A stretch of 64,000 nt of DNA, taken from assembly GCA_963704875.1 (NCBI GenBank), contig CAVPIA010000008.1, forward strand, positions 1,302,001 to 1,366,000, written 5' to 3'. This document shows, in pieces, positions 34,314-42,431 of the stretch. Made by a program: the position numbers and the translations under genes. The notes under the pieces were generated by a model. It did not search any database, had not been told where the DNA came from, and saw only the letters and a program-made list of their open reading frames with translations. Positions within the stretch are counted from its first letter, which is position 1. Each line of letters begins with the position of its first letter. The stretch comes from CAMYOC01 sp963704875 (GTDB lineage: Bacteria; Pseudomonadota; Gammaproteobacteria; Steroidobacterales; XN24).

Positions 34314-35630
34314 CTATGGACTCAGCGGCAGGGGCAACTTGTTGACCGTGATCAGACCGCCGCTGATACGCAGATCGCTGACCAGCTTATCGCCTTCAAC
34401 CCGCAGATAGCCCTGAGAGATCAGGCCGATCGGGTCAGCATTGTCGGATCCTTCGCGAGGATCCAGCGCGCCGGGCTTGAGGCCAAGCGCGGTGCTCAAC
34501 ATGATACGGTTCATGCGAAGCTGCCCATCGCCCTCGAACAGGGACAGCAGATCAAAGCTGTTTGTTATCGGTCTGTCTGTTGCGTTTTCGAGCGGCAACT
34601 GCAGCTGCAGGTCAAGCGACGCATAGCCCTCGCCAGCCCGAATCTCGAGGTCTGACACACGCAGCCCGGAACCGGGCCGCACCAGGGATGCCAGCTCGGT
34701 GCCAAACGGGCGCAGCCCGAAACCCTGCTGCACACGCTGCAGCAACGCGCCCAGCATGACGGCGTCCAGCGCCTCGAAGCGCAGATCCATGTTGGCGGCC
34801 ACCGGCGCGCCACCCTGCGCCTGGATCCTCGCCAGGCCGACATGCGTAGCGTAATCCACCGTATCGTTATCCGCGCTGACTTGCAGCGCCAGGTCCAGCC
34901 CCGATCCACTAACCTCGCGACCGAGATAATCGACGAACACAAAGGTCTCCATCGCCACCTGGCTCGAACCGGAGCGGAAGCCAAAGCCGGTAGGCCGGGT
35001 GTCGCTGGAGAATGTGAGACGACCCGACTCCATCAGGCCCTCGGCGCTCTCGATCCTGACCGGTCTGAGAACACCACGAGTCCTGAGCCTGGCTGCGTTA
35101 CGGTCAAAGCGCACATCGATATCTGCGCCTTGTGCTGACAGTGTCCCCTGGCCGTCAGCCAGAGGTCTGAGCAACTCATCCACCGTCACCCGGGTGTGGC
35201 CGCCACCGCCAAAGCCGACCCGCGTGACGGCGACGCCGGGCAGCGGTATCTGCTCAGCCTCCGACCCTTCCAGCAACAGTGTGGAGCGCATCCTGGCCAG
35301 GGCCGGCCAGCCGTCAAGCATTGGCCACGGGCCGTGGGCGATGACGGTGTCGATAATCAGCGCAGCCGCCGGACTGCTCCCGGCCGGATCGGCGAGCATC
35401 TGTGCGGCGGCCGCCAGCCGCGCATCGGAAAGCAGCAGACGATGGCGGGTACGGGAAGTAAACCAACCCTTCTGATAACTCTCGAGCGTCGGTTCAGCGC
35501 CTGCCACGACCAGGGACAAACGATCCAGCAGGACCTGTTGGCGGTTGTGAATCTGGCCACCAATCAACGGCGGTACACCGCCCATCACCAGAAGGACGAC
35601 AAAAAAACCGATGAGCAATACCCGTTTCAA
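34314..35630 (-). CDS. DUF945 (YdgA-like) membrane-anchored protein
   Basis: About 438 residues beginning at a TTG at 35630, preceded by GGGA, which places a membrane anchor (RVLLIGFFVVLLVMGGVPPLIGG) at the very N terminus as in the YdgA family. An ATG at 35687 would add 19 residues ahead of it and is an alternative. The body repeats beta-rich modules, with the segment ESYQKGWFTSRTRHRLLL that marks DUF945. The role is not known; an envelope location with the bulk in the periplasm is likely. Confidence 0.72.
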   Translation of the reverse strand: MKRVLLIGFFVVLLVMGGVPPLIGGQIHNRQQVLLDRLSLVVAGAEPTLESYQKGWFTSRTRHRLLLSDARLAAAAQMLADPAGSSPAAALIIDTVIAHGPWPMLDGWPALARMRSTLLLEGSEAEQIPLPGVAVTRVGFGGGGHTRVTVDELLRPLADGQGTLSAQGADIDVRFDRNAARLRTRGVLRPVRIESAEGLMESGRLTFSSDTRPTGFGFRSGSSQVAMETFVFVDYLGREVSGSGLDLALQVSADNDTVDYATHVGLARIQAQGGAPVAANMDLRFEALDAVMLGALLQRVQQGFGLRPFGTELASLVRPGSGLRVSDLEIRAGEGYASLDLQLQLPLENATDRPITNSFDLLSLFEGDGQLRMNRIMLSTALGLKPGALDPREGSDNADPIGLISQGYLRVEGDKLVSDLRISGGLITVNKLPLPLSP

Positions 35631-35868
35631 ACGTATGTTCCCGCTGAGCGCTCCGCCGCGTGGGACCCGGATGGTGTCATCCCGCATGCGGCCTGTCGAG
35701 GCTCGCGCTCAAGCTGGTGTCCGACGGCCCATGTCGGGCATTATCGGAACCGCACGATGCGCAGCCATCATGCCGCGGCTGCGTGGCCCGGCAACCCGCG
35801 ATCAACACGCTCCTGATCGCGGGCAGCGCGCCCGGGCGGCATGGCGCAAGGCGACAGCGGGGGAAAAG

Positions 35869-36357
35869 ATGAAGGGTTTTAGTGATTTCGAAATCGACAG
35901 TTTGAGCGGTGAGCCGGATCTGCTGGGCAGTCTCAGGGGCGAAGTAGTGCTGGTAGTGAATGTCGCCAGCGAATGCGGCTATACCAGCCAGTATCAGGGC
36001 CTGCAGGAACTGCACCAGCAGCTATGCGAGCAGGGCTTCAGCGTCATCGGCCTGCCCTGTAATCAGTTCGGTGCTCAGGAGCCGGGCAGCCCCAGGCAAA
36101 TCATGGATTTTTGTCAGAGCCGGTTTGGCGTCACCTTTCCACTGGGGGTAAAGATCGAGGTCAATGGCCCCGACCGTCACCCGCTGTATGCGTGGCTGAC
36201 CGATCCGGAAAACGGCTATCAAGGCGACATTACGTGGAACTTCGAAAAGTTTCTGATCGGCCGCGACGGTCAGGTGATCGCGCGCTATCCGCCCGGCACC
36301 GAAGCTGGTGACCCGGTGTTGCTGCAGGACATCGCCCAGGCCCTGGCGCCTTCGTAG
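35869..36357 (+). CDS. Glutathione/thioredoxin peroxidase (GPx family)
   Basis: A 162-residue thioredoxin-fold peroxidase that would reduce hydroperoxides in the cytoplasm. The catalytic Cys lies in NVASECGYTSQY, the active-site Gln in GLPCNQFGAQEPG (which has a second Cys as likely resolving residue) and the Trp-Asn pair in ITWNFEKFLIGRDG. It uses Cys, not selenocysteine. The start at 35869 is chosen because the family begins with a short stretch before the fold; the frame is open upstream to 35611 but that part does not resemble the family. Confidence 0.9.
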   Translation: MKGFSDFEIDSLSGEPDLLGSLRGEVVLVVNVASECGYTSQYQGLQELHQQLCEQGFSVIGLPCNQFGAQEPGSPRQIMDFCQSRFGVTFPLGVKIEVNGPDRHPLYAWLTDPENGYQGDITWNFEKFLIGRDGQVIARYPPGTEAGDPVLLQDIAQALAPS

Positions 36358-36391
36358 AGGTCAGCACCGAACGGGTGCCGGGGACCGTCGA

Positions 36392-37102
36392 TCAGGGTTG
36401 TTGCAGTTCGAAACTGGCCCTGACCTGACTGCTGATTCGAATCTGACCTACCTGATAGCTTTGTGCGTCGTCTGATTTGGCGGCGGCCATCACCATCTCG
36501 CGCATCGGCTGGGGCCCCTGCGAGCCCAGTTCCTCGATGCGGTGCGCTGAGCCAAGCTCCATCTCCAGCGCCTGCGCCAGTACCACGGCGCGGCTGCGTG
36601 CGTCCTTTGCGGCGTCTGCCAGCGCCTGCCGCTCCAGGCTGGCCCGCTGGGAGCTATCGAACGTGGGTGGCTGAACCTGGTTGATTCCCAGACCGAGCAT
36701 CCCTTCATAGACCTCACCGAGCAGAGACAGATCGGTCAGACGGATGCTCAGGCGGCGCGCGACAAGGTATCCGAGCAATTTCTGTTCGCGGGTCTCGGGC
36801 AACCACTGATAGTCTGGCTGCACCACCAGAGCGGCGCTGGCCACCTGCTGGTCCGGGATATTCATTTTCCGGGTCAGGCCAAGCACCCGGGCTACCGTGG
36901 CGTTGACCTCGCTGCGGGCCGCCTCGATGGTGGGCGCGCGCGCCTCAACGCCAACGCCCAGGACGGCGAGATCCGGCTCGACCATGAGTTCGGCGGATCC
37001 GGATACCGTCACCAGAGACAGCTCTTCGGCCAGCGTACCGGTGCTGACCAGGAACAGGGAAAGCAAGATCATCCGTATCGACTGGCGCATCGTGTCGTGC
37101 AT
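36392..37102 (-). CDS. SIMPL-domain (DUF541) exported protein
   Basis: A 236-residue protein with an N-terminal signal peptide (IRMILLSLFLVSTGTLAEE) and a SIMPL domain: VSGSAELMVEPDLAVLGVGVEAR, then the repeat-like YQVGQIRISSQVRASFEL end. Related proteins are periplasmic or outer-membrane linked and have been tied to oxidative stress; a defined reaction is not known. It is convergent with the peroxidase gene (34 bp between stops) and divergent from the cytochrome pair. Confidence 0.82.
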   Translation of the reverse strand: MHDTMRQSIRMILLSLFLVSTGTLAEELSLVTVSGSAELMVEPDLAVLGVGVEARAPTIEAARSEVNATVARVLGLTRKMNIPDQQVASAALVVQPDYQWLPETREQKLLGYLVARRLSIRLTDLSLLGEVYEGMLGLGINQVQPPTFDSSQRASLERQALADAAKDARSRAVVLAQALEMELGSAHRIEELGSQGPQPMREMVMAAAKSDDAQSYQVGQIRISSQVRASFELQQP

Positions 37103-37212
37103 TTACGAATCCTCCGCGGGATAAAGGCCGTGTGTGGCAATATTACGCGTGTCTGATTACCATATCGCCCCCTGAGCAGAACCCGCCGCTTCCGGCGGGC
37201 AGCGGAGGATTC

Positions 37213-37554
37213 ATGTTGCTAAAGCGCATCGCCATCGCCGGAGTCATCCTGGCTGCGAGCCTGCCGCTGCTGGCCCAGGCAGAAGGCAATCCGGAGGCCG
37301 GCCGCGAACTGATCGAGACCTGTATGGGTTGTCACGGCATAGCGAACTACAAAAACGTCTATCCCACCTACCCGGTGCCCAAGATCTGCGGTCAGAATGC
37401 CCAGTATCTGGTCGACGCCCTGCGCGCCTACGCTAATGGTGACCGCGGTCATAACACCATGCATGCTCAGGCTGCGACCCTGACGGATCAGGAAAAAGAG
37501 GATATCGCCGCGTTTTTTGGCGATCCCGCCTACTGCTATGAAGGGAAGAAATAA
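37213..37554 (+). CDS. Small class I cytochrome c, copy 1
   Basis: A 113-residue protein with a signal peptide (LKRIAIAGVILAASLPLLAQA) and one haem-binding motif CMGCH near residue 35. A Met candidate for the distal ligand lies in GHNTMHAQAATLTD, in the usual position for cytochromes of the c553/c4 half type. The start at 37213 is preceded by GGAGG at 5 bases. The next cytochrome starts 1 bp after its stop. It is likely a periplasmic electron carrier. Confidence 0.88.
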   Translation: MLLKRIAIAGVILAASLPLLAQAEGNPEAGRELIETCMGCHGIANYKNVYPTYPVPKICGQNAQYLVDALRAYANGDRGHNTMHAQAATLTDQEKEDIAAFFGDPAYCYEGKK

Positions 37555-37555
37555 G

Positions 37556-37885
37556 ATGCGTCATGCAGTCATGATGACAGTCGCCCTGATCGGTCTGGCG
37601 CTGGCGCCCGCTGCGTTTGCAGACGGCAATGCCGAGCTGGGCCGGACCAAGTCCGCATCCTGCACCGCCTGCCACGGCCCGGATGGTCGCAGCACCGCGC
37701 CCAATTACCCGATACTTGCCGGACAGCATGCGGCTTATCTGGCCCATTCGTTGTACGAATACCGCAGCGGCAGACGCAAGAACGCGATCATGCAGGGGTT
37801 TGCTGGTGGGCTCAGCGATGACGACATCGCGGACCTGGCGGCATGGTTTGCCAGCCTGGAAGATCTGAAAACAGCGCGTTTCTGA
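37556..37885 (+). CDS. Small class I cytochrome c, copy 2
   Basis: A 109-residue protein with a signal peptide (RHAVMMTVALIGLALAPAAFA) and a haem motif CTACH near residue 36. The distal Met lies in KNAIMQGFAGGLSDDDI. It is homologous to copy 1 and directly follows it, so the pair resembles the two halves of a di-haem cytochrome c4 split into separate genes. The electron donor and acceptor are not encoded nearby. Confidence 0.88.
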   Translation: MRHAVMMTVALIGLALAPAAFADGNAELGRTKSASCTACHGPDGRSTAPNYPILAGQHAAYLAHSLYEYRSGRRKNAIMQGFAGGLSDDDIADLAAWFASLEDLKTARF

Positions 37886-38031
37886 TCCCGCACCGGCGCA
37901 TCGACCGGGCGCTCCCCTGGCTCATTGGTGGCGCCCCGGTTGCCGACATCGCCCCGCCGGCGCCGGGACTCCTGCATTCCTGGTGTGCCGTGCTGCCGGA
38001 TTCTTAACAATCGCGACAGGGAAGATCATCC

Positions 38032-38985
38032 ATGGACATCCATTCGCTGATCACCGATTTTCCCGACGGCATATCCGCGATAGACACTGGTTATGTGCGT
38101 CCGTCGATGACGGCCAGCCATCTGATTGTCGAGAAGGGCCGTGCGGCTTTTGTCGATACCGGTCCGAACAGCGCGGTGCCACGTCTGCTCGCTGCGCTGG
38201 AGGCCAGGGGCCTGGAGCCTGCAGACGTCGATCTGGTGTGTTTGACTCATGTCCACCTGGATCATGCAGGGGGCGCCGGCGAGTTGATGGCCTTGTTGCC
38301 CAATGCGGTCGCCGTTTTGCATCCCCGCGGCGCGCCGCATATGTCCGATCCGCAGCGACTGGAAAGCGGTAGCCGGGCGGTTTATGGCGATCAGGCATTC
38401 GAGGCGATGTACGGCCGCATCCGACCAATCCCCGAGGATCGGATCCGCGTGGTCGCGGACGAGGAAGTGCTGGACCTCGGCGGGCGAGAATTGCGTTTCC
38501 TGCATACCGAGGGACATGCGCGCCATCACTATTGCATCCATGACCCCGCCGCCGGCGTGATCTTCTCCGGCGATAGTTTTGGCCTGTCCTATCGCGAGTT
38601 TGATACCGCGCGTGGTGCTTTTATCCTGCCCAGCACCACGCCGGTGCAGTTCGATCCAGAGGCCGCGATTGCCAGTGTCGGCCGGCTGCTGGAGGCGGAG
38701 CCAGAGGCGATCTATCTGACGCACTACAGCCGGGTGGAGGATCTGCCCAGGCTGGCGGACGATCTGCGCGGGGATCTGGATGCCTATGTCACGTTTGCGG
38801 ACCATGCCGGACAGCACGCCGATCCGGAAGCCTGGTTGCGCGAGGCTATCCGGGATCGCCTGTATTCGCGCCTGGATGAGCATGGCTGCAAAAAGGATCC
38901 CGACTGGCGCTACGCCATTTTGAGTACGGACATCCAGCTCAATGCGGCGGGTATCATGGTGTGGATGAAACGCCGCCAGTCCTGA
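38032..38985 (+). CDS. Metallo-beta-lactamase-fold hydrolase
   Basis: A 317-residue MBL-fold protein with the metal motif THVHLDHAGG (about 77-86), a second His in TEGHARHH, the bridging Asp in FSGDSFG and a C-terminal His in LTHYSR. These are the residues of a di-metal hydrolase. The last 100 residues form a helical tail found in glyoxalase-II-like or thioesterase-like members. The substrate is unknown; the position just ahead of the acrylyl-CoA reductase and prp genes suggests a thioester, but this is inference. Confidence 0.82.
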   Translation: MDIHSLITDFPDGISAIDTGYVRPSMTASHLIVEKGRAAFVDTGPNSAVPRLLAALEARGLEPADVDLVCLTHVHLDHAGGAGELMALLPNAVAVLHPRGAPHMSDPQRLESGSRAVYGDQAFEAMYGRIRPIPEDRIRVVADEEVLDLGGRELRFLHTEGHARHHYCIHDPAAGVIFSGDSFGLSYREFDTARGAFILPSTTPVQFDPEAAIASVGRLLEAEPEAIYLTHYSRVEDLPRLADDLRGDLDAYVTFADHAGQHADPEAWLREAIRDRLYSRLDEHGCKKDPDWRYAILSTDIQLNAAGIMVWMKRRQS

Positions 38986-39037
38986 GATTCGGGTTCACCC
39001 GTCGACCAGCGCATCTGGCAGAAGACAAGGAGACGAC

Positions 39038-40030
39038 ATGAGCACATTCAAAGCACTCCGGGTGCACCAGGACGAGGCCGGAATCCGCAGCAGCCTGGAC
39101 GATCTGAGCCTGGATCAGTTGTCGCCGGGGAATGTGGTCATCCGCGCCCAGTACAGCAGCGTCAATTACAAGGATGCGCTGGCCGCCACCGGCGCCGGCC
39201 GGATCATGCGCGAGTTTCCAATGGTTGGCGGGATTGATGTCGCCGGCGTCATCCACAGTTCTGAGGACCCGCGCTACGCGCCGGGCGACCCGGTGCTGGT
39301 GACCGGGTGTGGTCTCGGCGAGGAGCGGGACGGGGGCTTTGCCGAATATGTACGGGTCGATGGCGACTGGGTGATCCCGCTGCCGGACGGACTCAGCGAG
39401 TTTGAAGCGATGTGTCTGGGGACCGCTGGCTTTACCGCGGGTCTGGCGATCACCCGGCTGGAATTGAACGGTCTGAGGCCGGAACAGGGGCCGGTGGTTG
39501 TCACCGGCGCCACCGGTGGCGTTGGCAGCCTGGCGGTGGATATGCTGAGCGGGCTGGGATACCAGGTGTCGGCGCTGACCGGGAAGCGGGACTCAGCACC
39601 CTACCTCGAGTCGCTGGGCGCCGCCGAGGTGCTGTACCGGGATGATGTCGATTTCGGATCGAGGCCGATGGAAAAAGCCCGCTGGGCGGGTGCGGTCGAC
39701 AATCTCGGCGGCGAGACCCTGACCTGGCTGACCCGGACCACCGACTGGTGGGGCAGTATCGCAAGCATCGGCCTGGCTCAGGGATTCAAGCTGGAGACCA
39801 CGGTGATGCCATTCATCCTCCGCGGGATCAATCTGCTTGGCATCAACTCGGTGAAAACACCGCGCGAACCCCGACTGGCGGTATGGGCCCGGCTGGCCAC
39901 CGACCTGAAACCGGCGCATCTGGACGGGATCGCGACGCGCACCGTGCCGCTGGCCGAACTGCCGGGAATTTTCCAGGGCTATATCGATGGCACGGTTCGC
40001 GGCAGGACCATCGTCGAACTAAAGCAGTAA
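39038..40030 (+). CDS. acuI: Acrylyl-CoA reductase-like NADPH oxidoreductase (YhdH/AcuI family)
   Basis: A 330-residue medium-chain dehydrogenase/reductase without zinc ligands. The N-terminal STFKALRVHQDE, SVNYKDALAATGAGRI, GIDVAGVI, and NADPH-binding VTGATGGVGSLAVDML are those of the YhdH/AcuI family, which reduces acrylyl-CoA to propionyl-CoA. The C-terminal LLGINSVKTPREPR is also typical. It precedes prpB by 94 bp in the same direction, and this placement supports a role in feeding propionyl-CoA into the methylcitrate cycle. Confidence 0.87.
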   Translation: MSTFKALRVHQDEAGIRSSLDDLSLDQLSPGNVVIRAQYSSVNYKDALAATGAGRIMREFPMVGGIDVAGVIHSSEDPRYAPGDPVLVTGCGLGEERDGGFAEYVRVDGDWVIPLPDGLSEFEAMCLGTAGFTAGLAITRLELNGLRPEQGPVVVTGATGGVGSLAVDMLSGLGYQVSALTGKRDSAPYLESLGAAEVLYRDDVDFGSRPMEKARWAGAVDNLGGETLTWLTRTTDWWGSIASIGLAQGFKLETTVMPFILRGINLLGINSVKTPREPRLAVWARLATDLKPAHLDGIATRTVPLAELPGIFQGYIDGTVRGRTIVELKQ

Positions 40031-40124
40031 GCCACCTGTCGCCGCCCGGGCCGCTGCGCTAAAATGATCGGCCACCCGCCGCTTCGCAGTCCGCGGAGCA
40101 GGGCAGGCAACCGGGAGCCGTCCA

Positions 40125-41012
40125 ATGACTTTATCCGCGTCCGCGGGCCAGCGTCTCTGGGAAGCGCTGGAATCCGAGCGTCCGTTGCAGGTGGTGGGCA
40201 CGATCAACGCCTACTCTGCACTGTTGGCCGAGCGGGCAGGGTTCCGCGCGATCTATTTGTCTGGCGCCGGTGTCGCCAATGCGTCCTTCGGTCTGCCGGA
40301 TCTGGGCATCACCAGCCTTAACGACGTTTGCGAAGATGTGCGCCGGATCAGCGGCATCACCGAGCTGCCGTTGCTGGTTGATGCAGATACCGGCTGGGGC
40401 CAGGCATTCATGATCGCGCGCACGGTTCGGGACCTGACGCGCGCCGGCGCCGCCGGCATACATATCGAAGATCAGGTCCAGGCCAAGCGTTGCGGCCACC
40501 GTCCTGGAAAGGCACTGGTCGGCAGTGCCGAAATGTGTGATCGGATCCGCGCCGCGGTGGATGCACGCCCCGATCCGCGTTTTGTGATCATGGCGCGCAC
40601 CGACGCGCATGCGGTGGAAGGACAGGCAGCCGCGCTGGATCGCGCCGCCGCTTATGTAGAGGCCGGCGCCGACATGATTTTCGCCGAAGCCCTTCAGACG
40701 CTCGACGAATACCGCGACTTCACCGCCGCGATCAAAATCCCGGTGCTGGCGAATATCACCGAGTTCGGCAAGACACCGCTCTTTACCACCGAGGAGCTCG
40801 GAGATGCCGGAGTTCGGCTGGCGCTGTATCCGCTGTCGGCATTTCGCGCGATGAGCCAGGCCGCGGTCAGCGTTTACAGCGCGTTGCGCGAGGACGGCAC
40901 GCAAAAGCGCGTGCTCGACCGCATGCAGACCCGTAAAGAGCTCTACGAAGTGCTCGCCTATCATGATTACGAAGCCAAGCTCGACGATCTATTCGCCCGG
41001 GAAAAGGACTGA
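40125..41012 (+). CDS. prpB: Methylisocitrate lyase
   Basis: A 295-residue member of the isocitrate lyase / PEP mutase family; it splits 2-methylisocitrate into pyruvate and succinate. The active-site loop QAKRCGHRPGK carries the catalytic Cys, and PLLVDADTGWG and IMARTDAHAVEG are the metal and substrate segments; PrpB has exactly these. Length is normal. A close relative, oxaloacetate decarboxylase, lacks this CGH loop. The downstream prpC and prpD complete the pathway. Confidence 0.93.
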   Translation: MTLSASAGQRLWEALESERPLQVVGTINAYSALLAERAGFRAIYLSGAGVANASFGLPDLGITSLNDVCEDVRRISGITELPLLVDADTGWGQAFMIARTVRDLTRAGAAGIHIEDQVQAKRCGHRPGKALVGSAEMCDRIRAAVDARPDPRFVIMARTDAHAVEGQAAALDRAAAYVEAGADMIFAEALQTLDEYRDFTAAIKIPVLANITEFGKTPLFTTEELGDAGVRLALYPLSAFRAMSQAAVSVYSALREDGTQKRVLDRMQTRKELYEVLAYHDYEAKLDDLFAREKD

Positions 41013-41046
41013 GCAGCAAGCCAAAACCCGGACAAGGAGCAATACC

Positions 41047-42171
41047 ATGAGCGACAACAAGAAAGCCGGCGGACTGGCCGGGATTACTGCTGGCGAGACG
41101 GCCATCGCGACCGTAGGCAAGGAAGGCGCCGGCCTGACCTATCGCGGCTACGATATCTATGATCTGGCACAGAACGCGTGCTTCGAAGAGGTCGCGTATC
41201 TGCTGCACTATGGCAAGTTGCCTGACGCCAGCGAACTTGCTGCGTACGTGACCCGTCTCCAGGGTATGCGCGGTTTGCCGGAAGCGCTGCGCCAGACGCT
41301 GGAACAGATTCCCGCCAGCGCCCATCCGATGGATGTGTTGCGTTCCGGTTGCTCGGTGCTGGGCAATCTGGAACCCGAGGAGAGCTTTAGTCAGCAGCTG
41401 GATGTGGCCGATCGCCTGCTGGCCTGTTTCCCGTCGATCCTGTTGTACTGGTATCGGTTCCACGCCGACGGCAAACGCATCGACACCGAAACAGATGATG
41501 ACAGCGTCGCCGGGCATTTCCTGCATCTGTTGCACGACCGTCCGCCGAGTGAGTTTCATCAGCACGTGCTCGATATCTCGCTGATTCTGTATGCGGAGCA
41601 CGAGTTCAACGCGTCTACATTTACCGCCAGAGTCATCGCCGCGACGCTGTCAGATTTCCATTCAGCGATCACCGGCGCGATCGGGGCCCTGCGCGGCCCG
41701 CTGCACGGCGGCGCTAACGAGGCGGCGATGGAACTGATCGAGCGCTATGCTTCCGCCGCCGAGGCTGACACCGGTATCCGTGACGCGCTGGCGCGCAAGG
41801 ACAAGATCATGGGTTTCGGGCACCGGGTCTATACCACCTCGGATCCTCGCAACCAGGTGATCAAGGAACTCTCGCGCAAGCTCGGCGAAGAGGCCGGTGA
41901 TCAGCGTTTGTTCGCGGTGTCAGAGGCGATCGAGAAGGTCATGTGGGACGAGAAGAAGCTGTTTCCCAACGCGGATTTTTATTCTGCCACGGCTTACCAT
42001 TTCATGGGGATCCCGACACCGTTGTTTACGCCGATATTCGTCTGTTCGCGGACCACCGGCTGGTCGGCCCATGTGATGGAGCAGCGCGCCAACAATCGTC
42101 TGATCCGTCCGGGCGCGGATTACATCGGTCCGGCGCTGCAAACCTGGACACCCATGGATGAGCGCAAGTGA
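41047..42171 (+). CDS. prpC: 2-methylcitrate synthase
   Basis: A 374-residue citrate-synthase-fold enzyme that condenses propionyl-CoA with oxaloacetate. The N-terminal KKAGGLAGITAGETAIATV and LTYRGYDIYDLA mark the PrpC type rather than the TCA enzyme. Catalytic residues lie in GPLHGGANEAAM (His), GFGHRVY (His) and the Asp of PNADFYSATAYH. It follows prpB by 34 bp. Citrate synthase side activity is common in this family. Confidence 0.93.
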   Translation: MSDNKKAGGLAGITAGETAIATVGKEGAGLTYRGYDIYDLAQNACFEEVAYLLHYGKLPDASELAAYVTRLQGMRGLPEALRQTLEQIPASAHPMDVLRSGCSVLGNLEPEESFSQQLDVADRLLACFPSILLYWYRFHADGKRIDTETDDDSVAGHFLHLLHDRPPSEFHQHVLDISLILYAEHEFNASTFTARVIAATLSDFHSAITGAIGALRGPLHGGANEAAMELIERYASAAEADTGIRDALARKDKIMGFGHRVYTTSDPRNQVIKELSRKLGEEAGDQRLFAVSEAIEKVMWDEKKLFPNADFYSATAYHFMGIPTPLFTPIFVCSRTTGWSAHVMEQRANNRLIRPGADYIGPALQTWTPMDERK

Positions 42172-42342
42172 TTTGAAGCCGCGTTGAAGCCGGCCCGCAG
42201 CCGGCCCGCAGCGAGAAGTGATCGCCATACATGATTTTTCGCCGGGGCCGGCTTCCGCTTAAGCGGCTCCGGCCTGTCTATAAGGAATGATTGGTTCAGA
42301 CACAAAGGCCCCGAACAGGGACCGACAACAAGACAGCAGATT

Positions 42343-42419
42343 ATTGCCCAACAATCGTGGGCAATCAGAGACCGGCCGCAGTGACCGGTCACGGAAACCG
42401 TTCACCAGCTGATCAGCTG
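42343..42419. promoter_or_regulatory. Cluster of three inverted repeats in the prpC/prpD spacer
   Basis: The 260-bp spacer between prpC and prpD has an 8-bp inverted repeat with a 7-base loop (ATTGCCCA at 42343-42350, TGGGCAAT at 42358-42365), a 6-bp one (GACCGG 42370-42375, CCGGTC 42385-42390) and a 14-bp palindrome CAGCTGATCAGCTG at 42406-42419. The last lies just ahead of the CAGGAG ribosome site of prpD. No T-run follows, so an operator or leader RNA is more likely than a terminator. The first half of the spacer is a GC-rich, repetitive stretch. Confidence 0.5.
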
Positions 42420-42431
42420 ACAGGAGCTTAC

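Noticed and set aside
35611..35868. N-terminal extension of the peroxidase gene
   Set aside because: The family begins near 35869; the upstream part has no similarity and overlaps the divergent DUF945 gene start.
35869..36357. Selenocysteine form of glutathione peroxidase
   Set aside because: The active-site codon is TGC (Cys) and there is no in-frame TGA.
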